Assembly (NCBI RefSeq): GCF_036689815.1
Contig: NZ_JBAHUR010000005.1
Location: 109,501 to 173,500 of the forward strand
Reading direction: 5' to 3'
DNA: 64,000 nt
Origin: Magnetovibrio sp. PR-2
Lineage (GTDB): Bacteria > Pseudomonadota > Alphaproteobacteria > Rhodospirillales > Magnetovibrionaceae
The position numbers and the translations under genes are program-made. The number at the start of each line of letters is the position of its first letter. The stretch's first letter is position 1. Below are positions 33,614-42,727 of this stretch, piece after piece. The notes beneath the pieces were generated by a model that saw only the letters and a program-made list of their open reading frames with translations, did no database searches and was not told where the DNA came from.

Positions 33614-34423
33614 TTAGTCGAAATATTCTACACGCTTGGCGGGGGGCAAAACGCTGTTAAGCATCATTTCCAAACGACGGGGATTTTCCTGACGGCCGAT
33701 AGATGCGGCCCCCATGACGTAGACGTTGTTGACCATGGATTCTTCGGACGAGTTGCGTTCCAGCTTCGCCGCCATTGGCGCAAACACCATGTTGGCCAAG
33801 ACCGCACCATAAAACGTGGTGAGCAAGGCAACCGCCATGGCCGGGCCGATGGAGCTTGGATCTTCCAGGTTGCCCAACATTTGCACGAGACCGATCAAGG
33901 TCCCGATTAGGCCCATGGCCGGGGCGAATTCTGCAGCCTTTTTGAGGACGGACGCGCTGGATTGGTGGCGTTGAATGGTCGAGACCATTTCTTTGCGCAA
34001 AATCTGTTCGACTTCTTCACCGGGCGTTCCATCGACGACCATGGTCATGCCTTTGTGCAGCAACGGCTCGCTTTCCAACTGGTTCAACACACCTTGTAAG
34101 GACAGAACACCTTGGCGCCGCGCCAGCTCGGCGATTTGCAGAACTTGGATAGCGGCTTCGGACGGATCGCGCGCCGTGTGTGACATGGTTTTGAAGATGA
34201 CTTTGATGGTGCGGGCCATCTCACCCAAAGTGAAACACATGGTGGTGACAAAAATGGTGCCGCAGATGACGATGGCGAGTGCCGCAAAATCAATGAACGA
34301 GCCCGGTGCACCACCCGCAACGATCGCGCCAATCACAAACCCGAACGCGCCGATCAGACCGGCAATGGTTGCCAGATCGATGGACGATTTCGCCGGAGTA
34401 ATATTGATATTGCTGTCCGCCAT
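33614..34423 (-). CDS. motA: Flagellar stator protein MotA (PomA-like)
   Basis: 269 residues with four membrane helices (about 18-38, 46-66, 168-190, 200-222) and a cytoplasmic loop between helices 2 and 3. The helix 3 region FAPAMGLIGTLIGLVQML is characteristic. It forms the proton or sodium stator with MotB, but no motB gene is adjacent, so the partner must be elsewhere. The gene is inside the fliN-flbD stretch. Confidence 0.9.
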   Translation of the reverse strand: MADSNINITPAKSSIDLATIAGLIGAFGFVIGAIVAGGAPGSFIDFAALAIVICGTIFVTTMCFTLGEMARTIKVIFKTMSHTARDPSEAAIQVLQIAELARRQGVLSLQGVLNQLESEPLLHKGMTMVVDGTPGEEVEQILRKEMVSTIQRHQSSASVLKKAAEFAPAMGLIGTLIGLVQMLGNLEDPSSIGPAMAVALLTTFYGAVLANMVFAPMAAKLERNSSEESMVNNVYVMGAASIGRQENPRRLEMMLNSVLPPAKRVEYFD

Positions 34424-34467
34424 GTGTGTGTCTCTATCGGTTTTTGCTGCGCGCAGCTCTCACGTCG

Positions 34468-34836
34468 TTAAGTACGATCCGTTTTGATGATTTCCGTCAT
34501 GGTTACACCCAGCCGGTCTTCGACAACCACCACCTCGCCGCGCGCGACCAGGCGGTTGTTGACATAGATGTCGATGGCTTCACCGACTTTGCGGTCCAGT
34601 TCCACAACGGCACCGCGCCCCAGCTTCAACAGCTGGCTCACCTGCATCGTGGCTTTGCCCAAAACGGCGGACACTTGAACCGGAATGTCGTAGACGGCTT
34701 CCAGATCGCGGGCGTTGCGGGGCATATCTGTGATGTCGTCACCACCAAATCCCGGATCGCCCATGTCGCTGGGGGCGGGGGCGGGGGCGGGATCGTCTCC
34801 CAATTCGTTCAGTTCCAAACTTGTTTCGTCTGACAT
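34468..34836 (-). CDS. fliN: Flagellar motor switch protein FliN
   Basis: 122 residues. Acidic, flexible N-terminus and a C-terminal SpoA/FliMN domain with VQVSAVLGKATMQVSQLLKL and GEVVVVEDRLGVTMTEI. Part of the C-ring with FliG and FliM; fliM is not in the window. Confidence 0.95.
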   Translation of the reverse strand: MSDETSLELNELGDDPAPAPAPSDMGDPGFGGDDITDMPRNARDLEAVYDIPVQVSAVLGKATMQVSQLLKLGRGAVVELDRKVGEAIDIYVNNRLVARGEVVVVEDRLGVTMTEIIKTDRT

Positions 34837-34868
34837 AATCGACCTCCTGAGCCGGTTGTGATGATGGA

Positions 34869-35891
34869 CTACATGTCCGTATTTTCGGGCTCATCGTTGG
34901 TTATTTCGCTCGTCTCTTCGTCGCCTTCAGCAAGTATTTCGTCCAAAAGTGCATTTCCGGCCTCTTCCGACAGCGAATCCGGCTCGCTTGGTGCGTCTTC
35001 CGCCGCTTCCGCTTCCTGGTCCGAGGGCCCAGTTTCCTGCGGATTTTGGGGCTGTTCTTCAGCCGTGGGGGCGGGGTTTGTGGGCGACTCCACGCCGTGT
35101 TCCTCATTGTCCCCGACTGGGGCGTGCTCTACAACCTCTTGGTGGGCTTGCGGGGCAGCTTCCAGCTCGGCCTCTTGAGGTTTGGGGTCGTCGAAACGGT
35201 CCCCCCCCAGATTGCGTTCGATGACGTTATCGATTTCTTGCCACATCAGCTGAGAATCACGGATCATACCGCCGCCTTCCCATTCAACCGAAGCATCACC
35301 TTGGCCAACTGTTTCGTCTGCCATAACGGTGATCGCGCCCTCTTGACCACGCATGGCCGCCAATTCAGCGGCTTTTTCTTTGACGGTGTCTTTGAGGTCC
35401 GGGTGAACGCGGATGATCATTGTGGCTTCGCCGGATGTGCGCTGCAAAGCTTCGGTGACCATGTAGCCGATTTCATCAATGGCCTTGTCCATGTTCATCG
35501 CCGGGAACAGTTTGCGCACAATGATTGTGGCGACCGCAACGGCGTCGCGGTTGTGTTCTTCGCGGTCTTGTTCGTAGGATTCAAGCAGCCTATGGACTTG
35601 GGTATTGATGGCTTCAAGTGTGTCGGCAAGACGTTGTTCGATGGCCGATGAAAGATCGCGCGTGGCTTCGGCGTGGCCGTCTTGGAAGCCTTCGGCGCGG
35701 GCTTGGTCAAGATCTTCCTGACTGAACGTCGGCACGACAATTTCAGGTTCTTCCTCAATGACGGCAGCTTCAAGAGCTTGGGCCTCGGCCTCAGCGGCTT
35801 TGGCTTTTTGTGCGATCGCAGCCGGACGCGGATCGGCATCTGTCCCGAAGTCCAGATCGAACAAAAACTTTTTGTGGCCTGTTGCCGACAT
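34869..35891 (-). CDS. fliH: Flagellar assembly protein FliH
   Basis: About 340 residues. Conserved N-terminus KKFLFDLDFG, a coiled coil, and a core (VAVATIIVRKLFPAMN; VHPDLKDTV) typical for FliH, the regulator of FliI. The last 100 residues are an extra acidic tail rich in Glu, Pro and Gln, absent from most FliH. ATG 35891 is chosen because the family starts near KKFLFD; ATG 35912 is possible and would lie 1 bp from the fliG stop. Confidence 0.9.
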   Translation of the reverse strand: MSATGHKKFLFDLDFGTDADPRPAAIAQKAKAAEAEAQALEAAVIEEEPEIVVPTFSQEDLDQARAEGFQDGHAEATRDLSSAIEQRLADTLEAINTQVHRLLESYEQDREEHNRDAVAVATIIVRKLFPAMNMDKAIDEIGYMVTEALQRTSGEATMIIRVHPDLKDTVKEKAAELAAMRGQEGAITVMADETVGQGDASVEWEGGGMIRDSQLMWQEIDNVIERNLGGDRFDDPKPQEAELEAAPQAHQEVVEHAPVGDNEEHGVESPTNPAPTAEEQPQNPQETGPSDQEAEAAEDAPSEPDSLSEEAGNALLDEILAEGDEETSEITNDEPENTDM

Positions 35892-35913
35892 TTCTGATCC
35901 CGTCGAAATCATC

Positions 35914-36933
35914 TTAGTAAATCAATTCATCTTCTTCACCCTGGCCGGCGATGACGATTTCACCGCTGTCGGCCAGTTGTTTAGCTACCGAGACGATAGC
36001 AGATTGTGCTTCGTCCACGTCTTTCAAGCGCACAGCCTCCATGGCATCCATATCTTCGCGCATGATCTTGGCCGCGCGTTCCGACATGTTGGAGAAGAAC
36101 AAGTCTTTGACGCCTTCCGAACCACCTTTGAGTGCGATGGACAGCTGACCTTTGTCCGTTTGGCGCAACAGAACCTGAATACCTGCACTGTCGACGCGTT
36201 CCAAATCGTCAAACGTGAACATCAACTGCTTGATGCGCTCGGCACTTTCGCGGTTGCGTTCTTCCAAGGCGCTCATGAAGCGCGTTTCCGTGTTGCGGTC
36301 CAGCGTGTTGAAAATGCCGGCCATCATTTCGTGGCTGTCTTGCCGTGCGGTGCGCGCCAAGTTGGTCATGAATTCGGCGCGCAGGGTCTTTTCCACGTGG
36401 TCCAGAATGTCCTTCGATACGGCTTCCATTGACAGCATGCGAATAACCACTTCCATTGCAAAATTTTCGGGCAAGGTGCCCAAGACGCTCGCGGCATGAT
36501 CGGGACGAATTTTCGACAAAACCACAGCTACGGTTTGCGGATATTCGTTCTTTAAATAGTTCGCGAGCACCGCTTCGTTCACGTTGCCCAACTTGTCCCA
36601 CATGGTCCGACCGGCGGGACCGCGCAGCTCTTCCATGATCTGCGAAACGCGGTCTTCGGGTAGGGCCTTGGACAGCAAACGTTCCGTGCTGTCGTAAGAC
36701 CCCACCAGCGAGCCGGTGGAAGACAGCTGATCCGCAAAGTCGAGGAACAAACGTTCGACCACTTTGGAGTTGATCGAGCCCAAGTTCGACATGATTTGGG
36801 ACAGTTCGCGGATTTCCTCGTCGTCCATCATTTCGAACAACGCGGTCGACTGCTCGTCGCCCAAAGACAGCATGAAGATTGCCGCTTTTTGTGGACCAGT
36901 AAGTGATCTGTAATCGTCCTTTACGCGTGCCAT
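35914..36933 (-). CDS. fliG: Flagellar motor switch protein FliG
   Basis: 339 residues in three helical domains; N-terminal [20 protein letters not shown], armadillo repeats with the EHPQ-type motif here as [12 protein letters not shown], and a C-terminal torque domain ([20 protein letters not shown]) with charged residues that meet MotA. It binds the FliF C-terminus. 18 bp after fliF. Confidence 0.96.
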   Translation of the reverse strand: MARVKDDYRSLTGPQKAAIFMLSLGDEQSTALFEMMDDEEIRELSQIMSNLGSINSKVVERLFLDFADQLSSTGSLVGSYDSTERLLSKALPEDRVSQIMEELRGPAGRTMWDKLGNVNEAVLANYLKNEYPQTVAVVLSKIRPDHAASVLGTLPENFAMEVVIRMLSMEAVSKDILDHVEKTLRAEFMTNLARTARQDSHEMMAGIFNTLDRNTETRFMSALEERNRESAERIKQLMFTFDDLERVDSAGIQVLLRQTDKGQLSIALKGGSEGVKDLFFSNMSERAAKIMREDMDAMEAVRLKDVDEAQSAIVSVAKQLADSGEIVIAGQGEEDELIY

Positions 36934-36951
36934 GGCCTGAAAACGTCAACC

Positions 36952-38610
36952 TTAGCCTTCTTGATACAACCAGTTGCGAACGATGCTGAGCGCTTCGTCC
37001 GGGTGTTTCTCGACGATCTCGCCGACTTTCTTCACGGAAGACGCTTTCACGCGGCCTTCCACACGATCGATGTCAATGAGCTCTTCGAACATTTCTTCTT
37101 CGGGGACCGCACCTTCGGGTGACGGTGGGGCGGCCAATGCGCCGGCAGCCAGTTGGGCTTGGTCGGCGATCATGCGGCCACCTTCGGCCATTTGCGACAT
37201 AGCACCCGGCAGGGCTTCGAATGCGCGGCTGATAAGCGGGCGGATCACCAACAAGATCACCAAGATCGCCAAGATCAAGATTACGATCATTTCGGCAAAC
37301 TGCAGCATGTCTTGCTTTTCTAAGCCTAAGAACAGATCAAGCGGTTCGGGCTCGGGGATGTCGGGATCGGCGAACTTCATGTTGACGACTTCAACGATGT
37401 CGCCACGATTTGTGTCAAAGCCAATGGCGGCGCGCACCAACTTGCTCAAGTTTTCCATTTCCGCTTCGGTGCGTTCGCGGTAGATGCGGTCGTCGTTCTC
37501 ATCAAGTTCCCAGGCGCCATCCACCACGACCGAGGCCGAAATGCGGTTGATAATGCCAACGTCGCGGATTTTGTTGGTAACGGTTTTCGAAATTTCGAAA
37601 CTGACGTTTTCTTCCGTGCGGTTGTCGTTGGAGCTACGAGACGTTTGATCGCCATCGATGCCGCCGCCGTCAGGCAGGTTGTTGTCAACCGTGACGGCTT
37701 GGTTTTCGCTATCCTTGGAAGCCGCAGTTTGTTCGACCGTTGAGGTTGCGCGAACCACTTGCCCGTCTGGGTCGTAACGCTCTTCGTTGGTGGTGATGCG
37801 GTCGAAATCCATATCCAGCGTCACTTCGGCTTGAACCTTGCCAAAACCAACGGATTTTTCGAGGATTTGCTCAATGGCGGTTTGCATTTCCCGCTCGGCG
37901 GCGCGGCGACGCTCATCGGTTTTTTGTGCCACTAAACTGGGGTTGGAGGACGGGTCGCCTTCAAATCCGCGTGCCAACAAAGAGCCTTTATCGTCCACAA
38001 TGGAGATGGAGCTGGGCAACAATTCGGGCACGGCGGCGGCAACCAAGTGCTGAACCGCCTGGATTTGCGAAGCGTCCAAACGCATGGCGCCGCGCATTTT
38101 CAAAAAGATCGACGCGGTGGGCGTGTTCGATTTGCGGTCAAACAGTTTGCGCGTGGGCATGACCAAGTGGACGCGCGCCGTGCGCACTTTGTCGATGGTT
38201 TCGATGGTACGGATAAGCTCGCCTTCGAGGGCACGGATTTTGTTGACGTTTTGCTGGAAGTTGGTGGTGCCCAAGGTGCCTTGTTTATCGAACAGCTCCC
38301 AGCCGATGGTGCCGCTGGACGGTAGGCCGTTTTCCGCCATGATCAGGCGAATGCGGGCGGCTTGGTCGGTCGGCACCATAATGCGTGCGCCGCCGGCTAG
38401 AGATTCGTATGCAATCCCTTGGGTTTGCAGCTGGGAAATAACCCGCGCGGAATCTTGGGGTTCTAGGTTCCCATACAATTCAGCCATCGGCGGTGAGGAA
38501 AAACGCGTCACCATGTAGATGAAAAAGCCCACCAAGGCGAACAACACAACGCCCATGATGGCGATGCGTGCGGGGCCTAGATTGCGAATGGTTTGCGCAA
38601 GTGCGTCCAC
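36952..38610 (-). CDS. fliF: Flagellar MS-ring protein FliF
   Basis: 552 residues, GTG start with GAGG ribosome site. First membrane helix about 15-35, ring-building motifs RBM1-2 (YscJ-like, about 45-220), RBM3 (about 225-430, with VEVTLDMDFD-like strand QAEVTLDMDFDRIT and the signature GFDTNRGDIVEVV), second membrane helix about 445-465, and a C-terminal FliG-binding tail. It is the base on which the motor is built and heads the minus-strand flagellar series. A diverged copy of its RBM3 region is encoded next door. Confidence 0.96.
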   Translation of the reverse strand: MDALAQTIRNLGPARIAIMGVVLFALVGFFIYMVTRFSSPPMAELYGNLEPQDSARVISQLQTQGIAYESLAGGARIMVPTDQAARIRLIMAENGLPSSGTIGWELFDKQGTLGTTNFQQNVNKIRALEGELIRTIETIDKVRTARVHLVMPTRKLFDRKSNTPTASIFLKMRGAMRLDASQIQAVQHLVAAAVPELLPSSISIVDDKGSLLARGFEGDPSSNPSLVAQKTDERRRAAEREMQTAIEQILEKSVGFGKVQAEVTLDMDFDRITTNEERYDPDGQVVRATSTVEQTAASKDSENQAVTVDNNLPDGGGIDGDQTSRSSNDNRTEENVSFEISKTVTNKIRDVGIINRISASVVVDGAWELDENDDRIYRERTEAEMENLSKLVRAAIGFDTNRGDIVEVVNMKFADPDIPEPEPLDLFLGLEKQDMLQFAEMIVILILAILVILLVIRPLISRAFEALPGAMSQMAEGGRMIADQAQLAAGALAAPPSPEGAVPEEEMFEELIDIDRVEGRVKASSVKKVGEIVEKHPDEALSIVRNWLYQEG

Positions 38611-38907
38611 GAAGGAACCTCAAAAGTCCAGATGCCAAAGTCCATTTTCGCCCCTTCTGGGCCAATCCGGGCGACGGCTATTCTCATGCGCCAGATTCAA
38701 GGCGCACCCACAGCCCGGGTTTCCAGTCTTTAAGCTAGGGCCGGGGTGGTGAATAAGTTCTTAACAACGCGGCAATAATTGCCTAGCGAATCCCTTTTTT
38801 TCTGCCGAGTCGCAGCCGACTCGAATCCCTAGGTCATTGGTGTGTCGTTAGGCACTATATGTGGGGTGTTGTGGGGTTGCGTGCGAGTCGTAAAATCGTG
38901 GCTATGG
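38611..38907. other. Upstream region of fliF: GANTC cluster and inverted repeats
   Basis: 297 bp without a gene, between the secreted FliF-like gene and fliF. Four GANTC (CcrM-type) sites lie within 40 bp at 38788, 38807, 38818 and 38823, plus one at 38885. CGAGTCG/CGACTCG (38806-38812, 38817-38823) forms a 7-bp inverted repeat, CGAATCCCT occurs twice (38787, 38822), and GGCAATAATTGCC (38771-38783) is a palindrome. TTAAC lies at 38761-38765 and TTAACCAT (minus strand) at 38911-38904. No sigma-54 match was found. Likely holds the fliF promoter. Confidence 0.7.
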
Positions 38908-39945
38908 TTAACAGAAGATTTCTGGTAGCCATGCGCAAATTCCGTATCTGGGAGTGCGATCTTCATTTCCGGCGAAGATTTTGATCGAGTCTCCGCGCTC
39001 TTCGTCGTAGCGGATGATTGTTCGGAGAGTCTGATCAAGTTTTTCGATTGCCGCATCGTCCAAAGGGTGTCGGGCGTATTTGCCGTTGGCGTTGAGTTTC
39101 ATAAGTTCTTTAACGTGCAATTGGACGTTAATACTGCGAATTTTTTTCGCATCATCAATGGGGTTGTCCGCCGCAGTCAGGAAGGGGATTGGCATGACAA
39201 ATTTATAAGTGACGTTCTGATTTGTTAGAGGGTGTTCTTTCAGCTCTTTGAGTTTTTTGGCTTTCCATTCTTCAGCTTTGAAAAAAGCGTCCAGTTGAGC
39301 TTGCTCAACAGCCGTGTGGTTGTAATCGAGGTCAGCCTTAATTGTTATATTCTCAATAACAAATGTAGCTTGGCTGCCTTCGTAGCCACCAAGCCTCCAT
39401 CGAATGTGTTCGGTTAATCGTGCTTCGAATTTCTCTGCGTGCAGATTGTTTAATCGTTCTTCAAGAGGGTTATACGGCAGCAAAGATGAAGACGTAGAGG
39501 CGGCGCGCTCGCTCACCTGGGCAGGTCTCTCGAACATTTCGTTTTTGCTTGGAATCGAACGGTGGCCTTTTACGGCTTGCGGGAGGTCGTGGTGTTGTTT
39601 CGTGGGGCCCTTGCGCTCTACCGAGTTCGCAGGCTTCTTAAGGCAGTCGAGGATTTTGTTGTATTCAGTGAGGTCAAGCACGGGGTGTTTGGTTGCTGGG
39701 TGATTATCTTCGTCTTGTGTGGGTGTTTGCCCGTCATTTTTTTTGTCTACGAGTGTGCCGAGCGTATTTATATATGCATAAAGGGCTTCCATTTCTGTGT
39801 ATTCACCTGATTGGGTCATGCAATTAGTTGATTTGGCAGGTGATTTGGCTTTTACGTTGTTTGGTTTGTCGTCAGCGAGGGGCTGCAATGTCATACTAAT
39901 CGCAACGGTGGTTGCGAGGACGCCGAAAACCAATGCGGACTTCAT
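38908..39945 (-). CDS. Secreted protein with a diverged FliF RBM3 (YscJ_FliF_C)-like domain
   Basis: 345-residue precursor. Signal peptide MKSALVFGVLATTVAISMTL, then a low-complexity part (about 25-160) and a folded C-terminal part (about 165-330). The folded part matches the FliF RBM3 layout in order: helix LTEHIRWRLGGYEG against FliF IEQILEKSVGFGK; strand VIENITIKADLDYN against QAEVTLDMDFD; IRSINVQLHV against INRISASVVV; and IRYDEERGDSIKI against IGFDTNRGDIVEV. It lacks RBM1-2, both FliF membrane helices and the FliG-binding tail. Base composition is more AT-rich than the neighbours. ATG 39945 gives the signal peptide; GTG 39993 is an alternative. Similarity was judged by eye; the role is inferred. 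Confidence 0.7.
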   Translation of the reverse strand: MKSALVFGVLATTVAISMTLQPLADDKPNNVKAKSPAKSTNCMTQSGEYTEMEALYAYINTLGTLVDKKNDGQTPTQDEDNHPATKHPVLDLTEYNKILDCLKKPANSVERKGPTKQHHDLPQAVKGHRSIPSKNEMFERPAQVSERAASTSSSLLPYNPLEERLNNLHAEKFEARLTEHIRWRLGGYEGSQATFVIENITIKADLDYNHTAVEQAQLDAFFKAEEWKAKKLKELKEHPLTNQNVTYKFVMPIPFLTAADNPIDDAKKIRSINVQLHVKELMKLNANGKYARHPLDDAAIEKLDQTLRTIIRYDEERGDSIKIFAGNEDRTPRYGICAWLPEIFC

Positions 39946-40211
39946 CTGAAAATAGAAAATTGTAAAGAGGTTGTTTTTCAATGTATTAGACACCTACCCT
40001 AAGCGATTTCTTGTGTTTCCCACAGCTTATGATGTGCATGGCGATAGATTATCTATTTTATTAAGGATGACAAACGCTTTTCAAACGAAGAGTAACGGGC
40101 GGGGGTAAAGCAAACAAATGTATGGTTAACAAAATCTTTCTTGCACTTATTTGACGAATTGGGTATATTAATGAGCAGTGAGATAGAATTCTCATACAAC
40201 AGCAGAAAGCA

Positions 40212-40712
40212 ATGGTGAACGCTATGAGCGATTTATCAGTAAACACGGCACCCGAGAGTGTCGTCAGTGCGTCGAGAAAGACGGCTGCTCAAACCGAAGC
40301 GAAAACCGTGTCAGAAACAGACGCTAATGTTTCTGCACGTAAACCTTCTTCTGCAGATGTGACCAATTTCGTAACCTCGCCAAAGGGTGTCGTTGACCCC
40401 CAAAGCGGTGTGTACGTCCTGCAATATCGGGATGGCGAAACGGGTGAAGTGGAAATGCAATATCCGTCCAAAAAAGTTGTGGCTGCTTACCAACGCAGCG
40501 ACGGTGCGGCGAGTGCTCCGGCTCCGGCCCCCACGACATCTACAGAGCAGGCAGGACCTTCGGTCCCGCAGAACAGCGGTGGAGAAAGTACCGGTACTGG
40601 TGCAGACGTTTCCTCCGTCTCGACGACAACGACGACTACGGCTTCGACCACTTCGGGAGGAACCGCTTCAGGCACTGGCACAGGTTCAACATCGACTGAC
40701 GTCGACGTTTAA
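40212..40712 (+). CDS. FlaG-like protein with Ser/Thr-rich tail
   Basis: 166 residues. The central stretch YVLQYRDGETGEVEMQYPSK resembles the FlaG C-terminal pattern (strand, D-x-TGEV, then xQxP). The tail (about 95-166) is Ala/Pro then Thr/Ser/Gly-rich and acidic at the end. FlaG proteins affect filament length; this one may have a related role, but the match covers only about 30 residues. Start ATG 40212 or 40224. A CtrA-like half-site in reverse orientation (40122-40129) lies upstream. Confidence 0.55.
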   Translation: MVNAMSDLSVNTAPESVVSASRKTAAQTEAKTVSETDANVSARKPSSADVTNFVTSPKGVVDPQSGVYVLQYRDGETGEVEMQYPSKKVVAAYQRSDGAASAPAPAPTTSTEQAGPSVPQNSGGESTGTGADVSSVSTTTTTTASTTSGGTASGTGTGSTSTDVDV

Positions 40713-40838
40713 TCCGCGCTTTAAGCCTTTATGATTTGAGTGTGCGCACCGCCTGAGTGCGCGCACGCGAACCCGTTTGTCCTCATTTCATGGATTGAAC
40801 TGGAAGGGCCGTTAGATGGTTTGCGACTTTGCCTTGAG

Positions 40839-40872
40839 AAGGGCCGGATGGAAACGTCCGGCCCTTTTTTTC
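40839..40872 (+). terminator. Rho-independent terminator
   Basis: AAGGGCCGGA (40839-40848) pairs with TCCGGCCCTT (40857-40866), with a T-run to 40870. It lies 126 bp after the FlaG-like gene and 97 bp before the next gene. Confidence 0.9.
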
Positions 40873-40962
40873 TGTTCAATACCGTGTCTTGCGGGTTTCC
40901 AGGGATTGGTATTGGGCATAAGCTGAATTTCGAGCCGAATCAGGAATTCTCTGAGATGCGTG

Positions 40963-42726
40963 ATGAGCCAATCTGAATTACAGGCCAAAATGAACGAAGG
41001 GCTTGGGCTGTTCCAAGCGGGGCACCCGGCCGAAGCGTTCTCCGCCTACCAGGGTGTTTTGGCGCTTTCGCCCGATCACGTCGATGCTTTGAATATGGCC
41101 GGTGTCTGCGCGTGGCAGGCCGGGGACACATCGGTGGCTCTGGGTCTGCTTGACCAGGCCATGGCGCGTCACCCAAGCCACCCGGATGCGTATGCGAACC
41201 TTGGCGTGATCTTGGAAGTCTATGGGCGTTTTGAGGATGCGGCAAACGCGTACAAAGCGTCATTGGAAGCCAAGCCTGGTAACGTTTTGGTTTTGATGAA
41301 CTTGAGCAACGCTCTGTCCCAAATGGGCGCTTATGGCGAGGTCTTAGACGTTCTCGACCAAGTGCTTTCCCGCACGCCCACGGATGTTGATGCGCTCAAC
41401 AGCAAAGCCTTGGCGTTGAAAGAGTTTGGCCGCACCGAAGACGCCTTGGCGTGTTTGCAAACGGCTTTGGAGGCAGATCAAACGTCCGTGCGCACCTGGA
41501 CCAACTTAGGCTTGCTATACCGCACCGACGGCCAACCGGAAAAAGCCTTTGAAGCCTATGACAAAGCATTGGAGATTGAACCCGGATCGCTGAAGGTGCT
41601 CAACAACGTGGCCGTCCTACACCGCTGGGAAGGCAATTTGGACGAAGCAGCGGCTATTTGCGAAGGCATCTTGTCGGCGCAGCCTGACCAAGTCGAAGTG
41701 CTGAATAATCTGGGCGACACCTATCAGGCTTTGGCGCGCCTGAAAGAAGCCCGCGTTTGTTTTGAAAAGGTCTTGGCGCTGGCGCCGGAGCATCCGGAGG
41801 GCCATCACAACCTGGCTGTGCTCTTGTTGTTGGCGGGCGATTTTGAAAACGGGTGGAAGCATTACGAATGGCGTTGGCTGGCCAAAGAATTCCCTTCCGA
41901 ACGGCGGAACTTTCCCCAACCGCTTTGGACCGGAGAGGACTTGGGCGGGAAAACCATTTTGCTGTATGTGGAGCAGGGCTTGGGCGATGCGTTGCAGTTC
42001 GTGCGTTACGCGCCCTTGGTGCAGCAGCGCGGCGGCCGCGTTTTGGTGGAATGTCCCAAGGTTCTCAAAACCCTGTTTGAAGGTGTCGCAGGCATTGATC
42101 AGGTGATTGCACGGGGTGACAGCTTGCCCACGTTTGCTGTTCAGTGCCCATTTCTATCGTTACCAGGATTGCTGTCGCCAAACGAACAATCCATTCCGAC
42201 GGATGTGCCTTACATTGAGATTTCTGACGAGACCCAAGAGGTTTGGGCCAAACGCCTAGCGTCCGATACGTCTTTCAAAGTCGGCTTGGTGTGGGCGGGC
42301 AACCCCACACACACCAATGATCGCGAGCGCAGTGTGCCGCTTTCCCGGTTTGAGCCCCTGTCAACAGTTCCCGGGTGTTCGTTTTACAGCCTGCAAATCG
42401 GTGAGCGGGCTGGACAGGTGAAGGACGTGTCCTGGCCGGTTCAGGATTTGACCGGAGACATTGACGATTACGCCGATACGGCGGCGTTTGTCGAACAGTT
42501 GGATGTGGTGATTACGGTGGATACGTCTGTGGCTCATGTCAGTGGGGCTTTGGGCAAAGACGTTTGGGTCTTGTTGCCGTTTGCGCCGGATTGGCGGTGG
42601 CAGATGGACCGCACAGACAGCCCGTGGTATCCCACGATGAAGCTGTTTCGCCAACCCAAACGCCGCGATTGGGACAGGGTCTTCCGAGACCTTCTCGCCG
42701 CATTAAGCGCACGGGTCGGCGGTTAG
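40963..42726 (+). CDS. TPR-glycosyltransferase-like protein, copy 1
   Basis: 587 residues. At least eight TPR repeats in the first 300 residues (for example NLGLLYRTDGQPEKAFEAYD), then a GT-B-like domain similar to glycosyltransferase family 9 (LLYVEQGLGDALQFVRYAPL; VGLVWAGNPTH; VITVDTSVAHVSGALG). Such proteins are common next to flagellar genes in Rhodospirillales and may glycosylate flagellin or other surface proteins. A paralogue lies at 56180. Donor and acceptor are unknown. The start is ATG 40963; a GTG precedes it directly. Confidence 0.85.
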   Translation: MSQSELQAKMNEGLGLFQAGHPAEAFSAYQGVLALSPDHVDALNMAGVCAWQAGDTSVALGLLDQAMARHPSHPDAYANLGVILEVYGRFEDAANAYKASLEAKPGNVLVLMNLSNALSQMGAYGEVLDVLDQVLSRTPTDVDALNSKALALKEFGRTEDALACLQTALEADQTSVRTWTNLGLLYRTDGQPEKAFEAYDKALEIEPGSLKVLNNVAVLHRWEGNLDEAAAICEGILSAQPDQVEVLNNLGDTYQALARLKEARVCFEKVLALAPEHPEGHHNLAVLLLLAGDFENGWKHYEWRWLAKEFPSERRNFPQPLWTGEDLGGKTILLYVEQGLGDALQFVRYAPLVQQRGGRVLVECPKVLKTLFEGVAGIDQVIARGDSLPTFAVQCPFLSLPGLLSPNEQSIPTDVPYIEISDETQEVWAKRLASDTSFKVGLVWAGNPTHTNDRERSVPLSRFEPLSTVPGCSFYSLQIGERAGQVKDVSWPVQDLTGDIDDYADTAAFVEQLDVVITVDTSVAHVSGALGKDVWVLLPFAPDWRWQMDRTDSPWYPTMKLFRQPKRRDWDRVFRDLLAALSARVGG

Positions 42727-42727
42727 C

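Noticed and set aside
38806-38823. Terminator for the secreted FliF-like gene
   Set aside because: The hairpin is followed by A residues, not T, on the strand of that gene, so it is not a rho-independent terminator.
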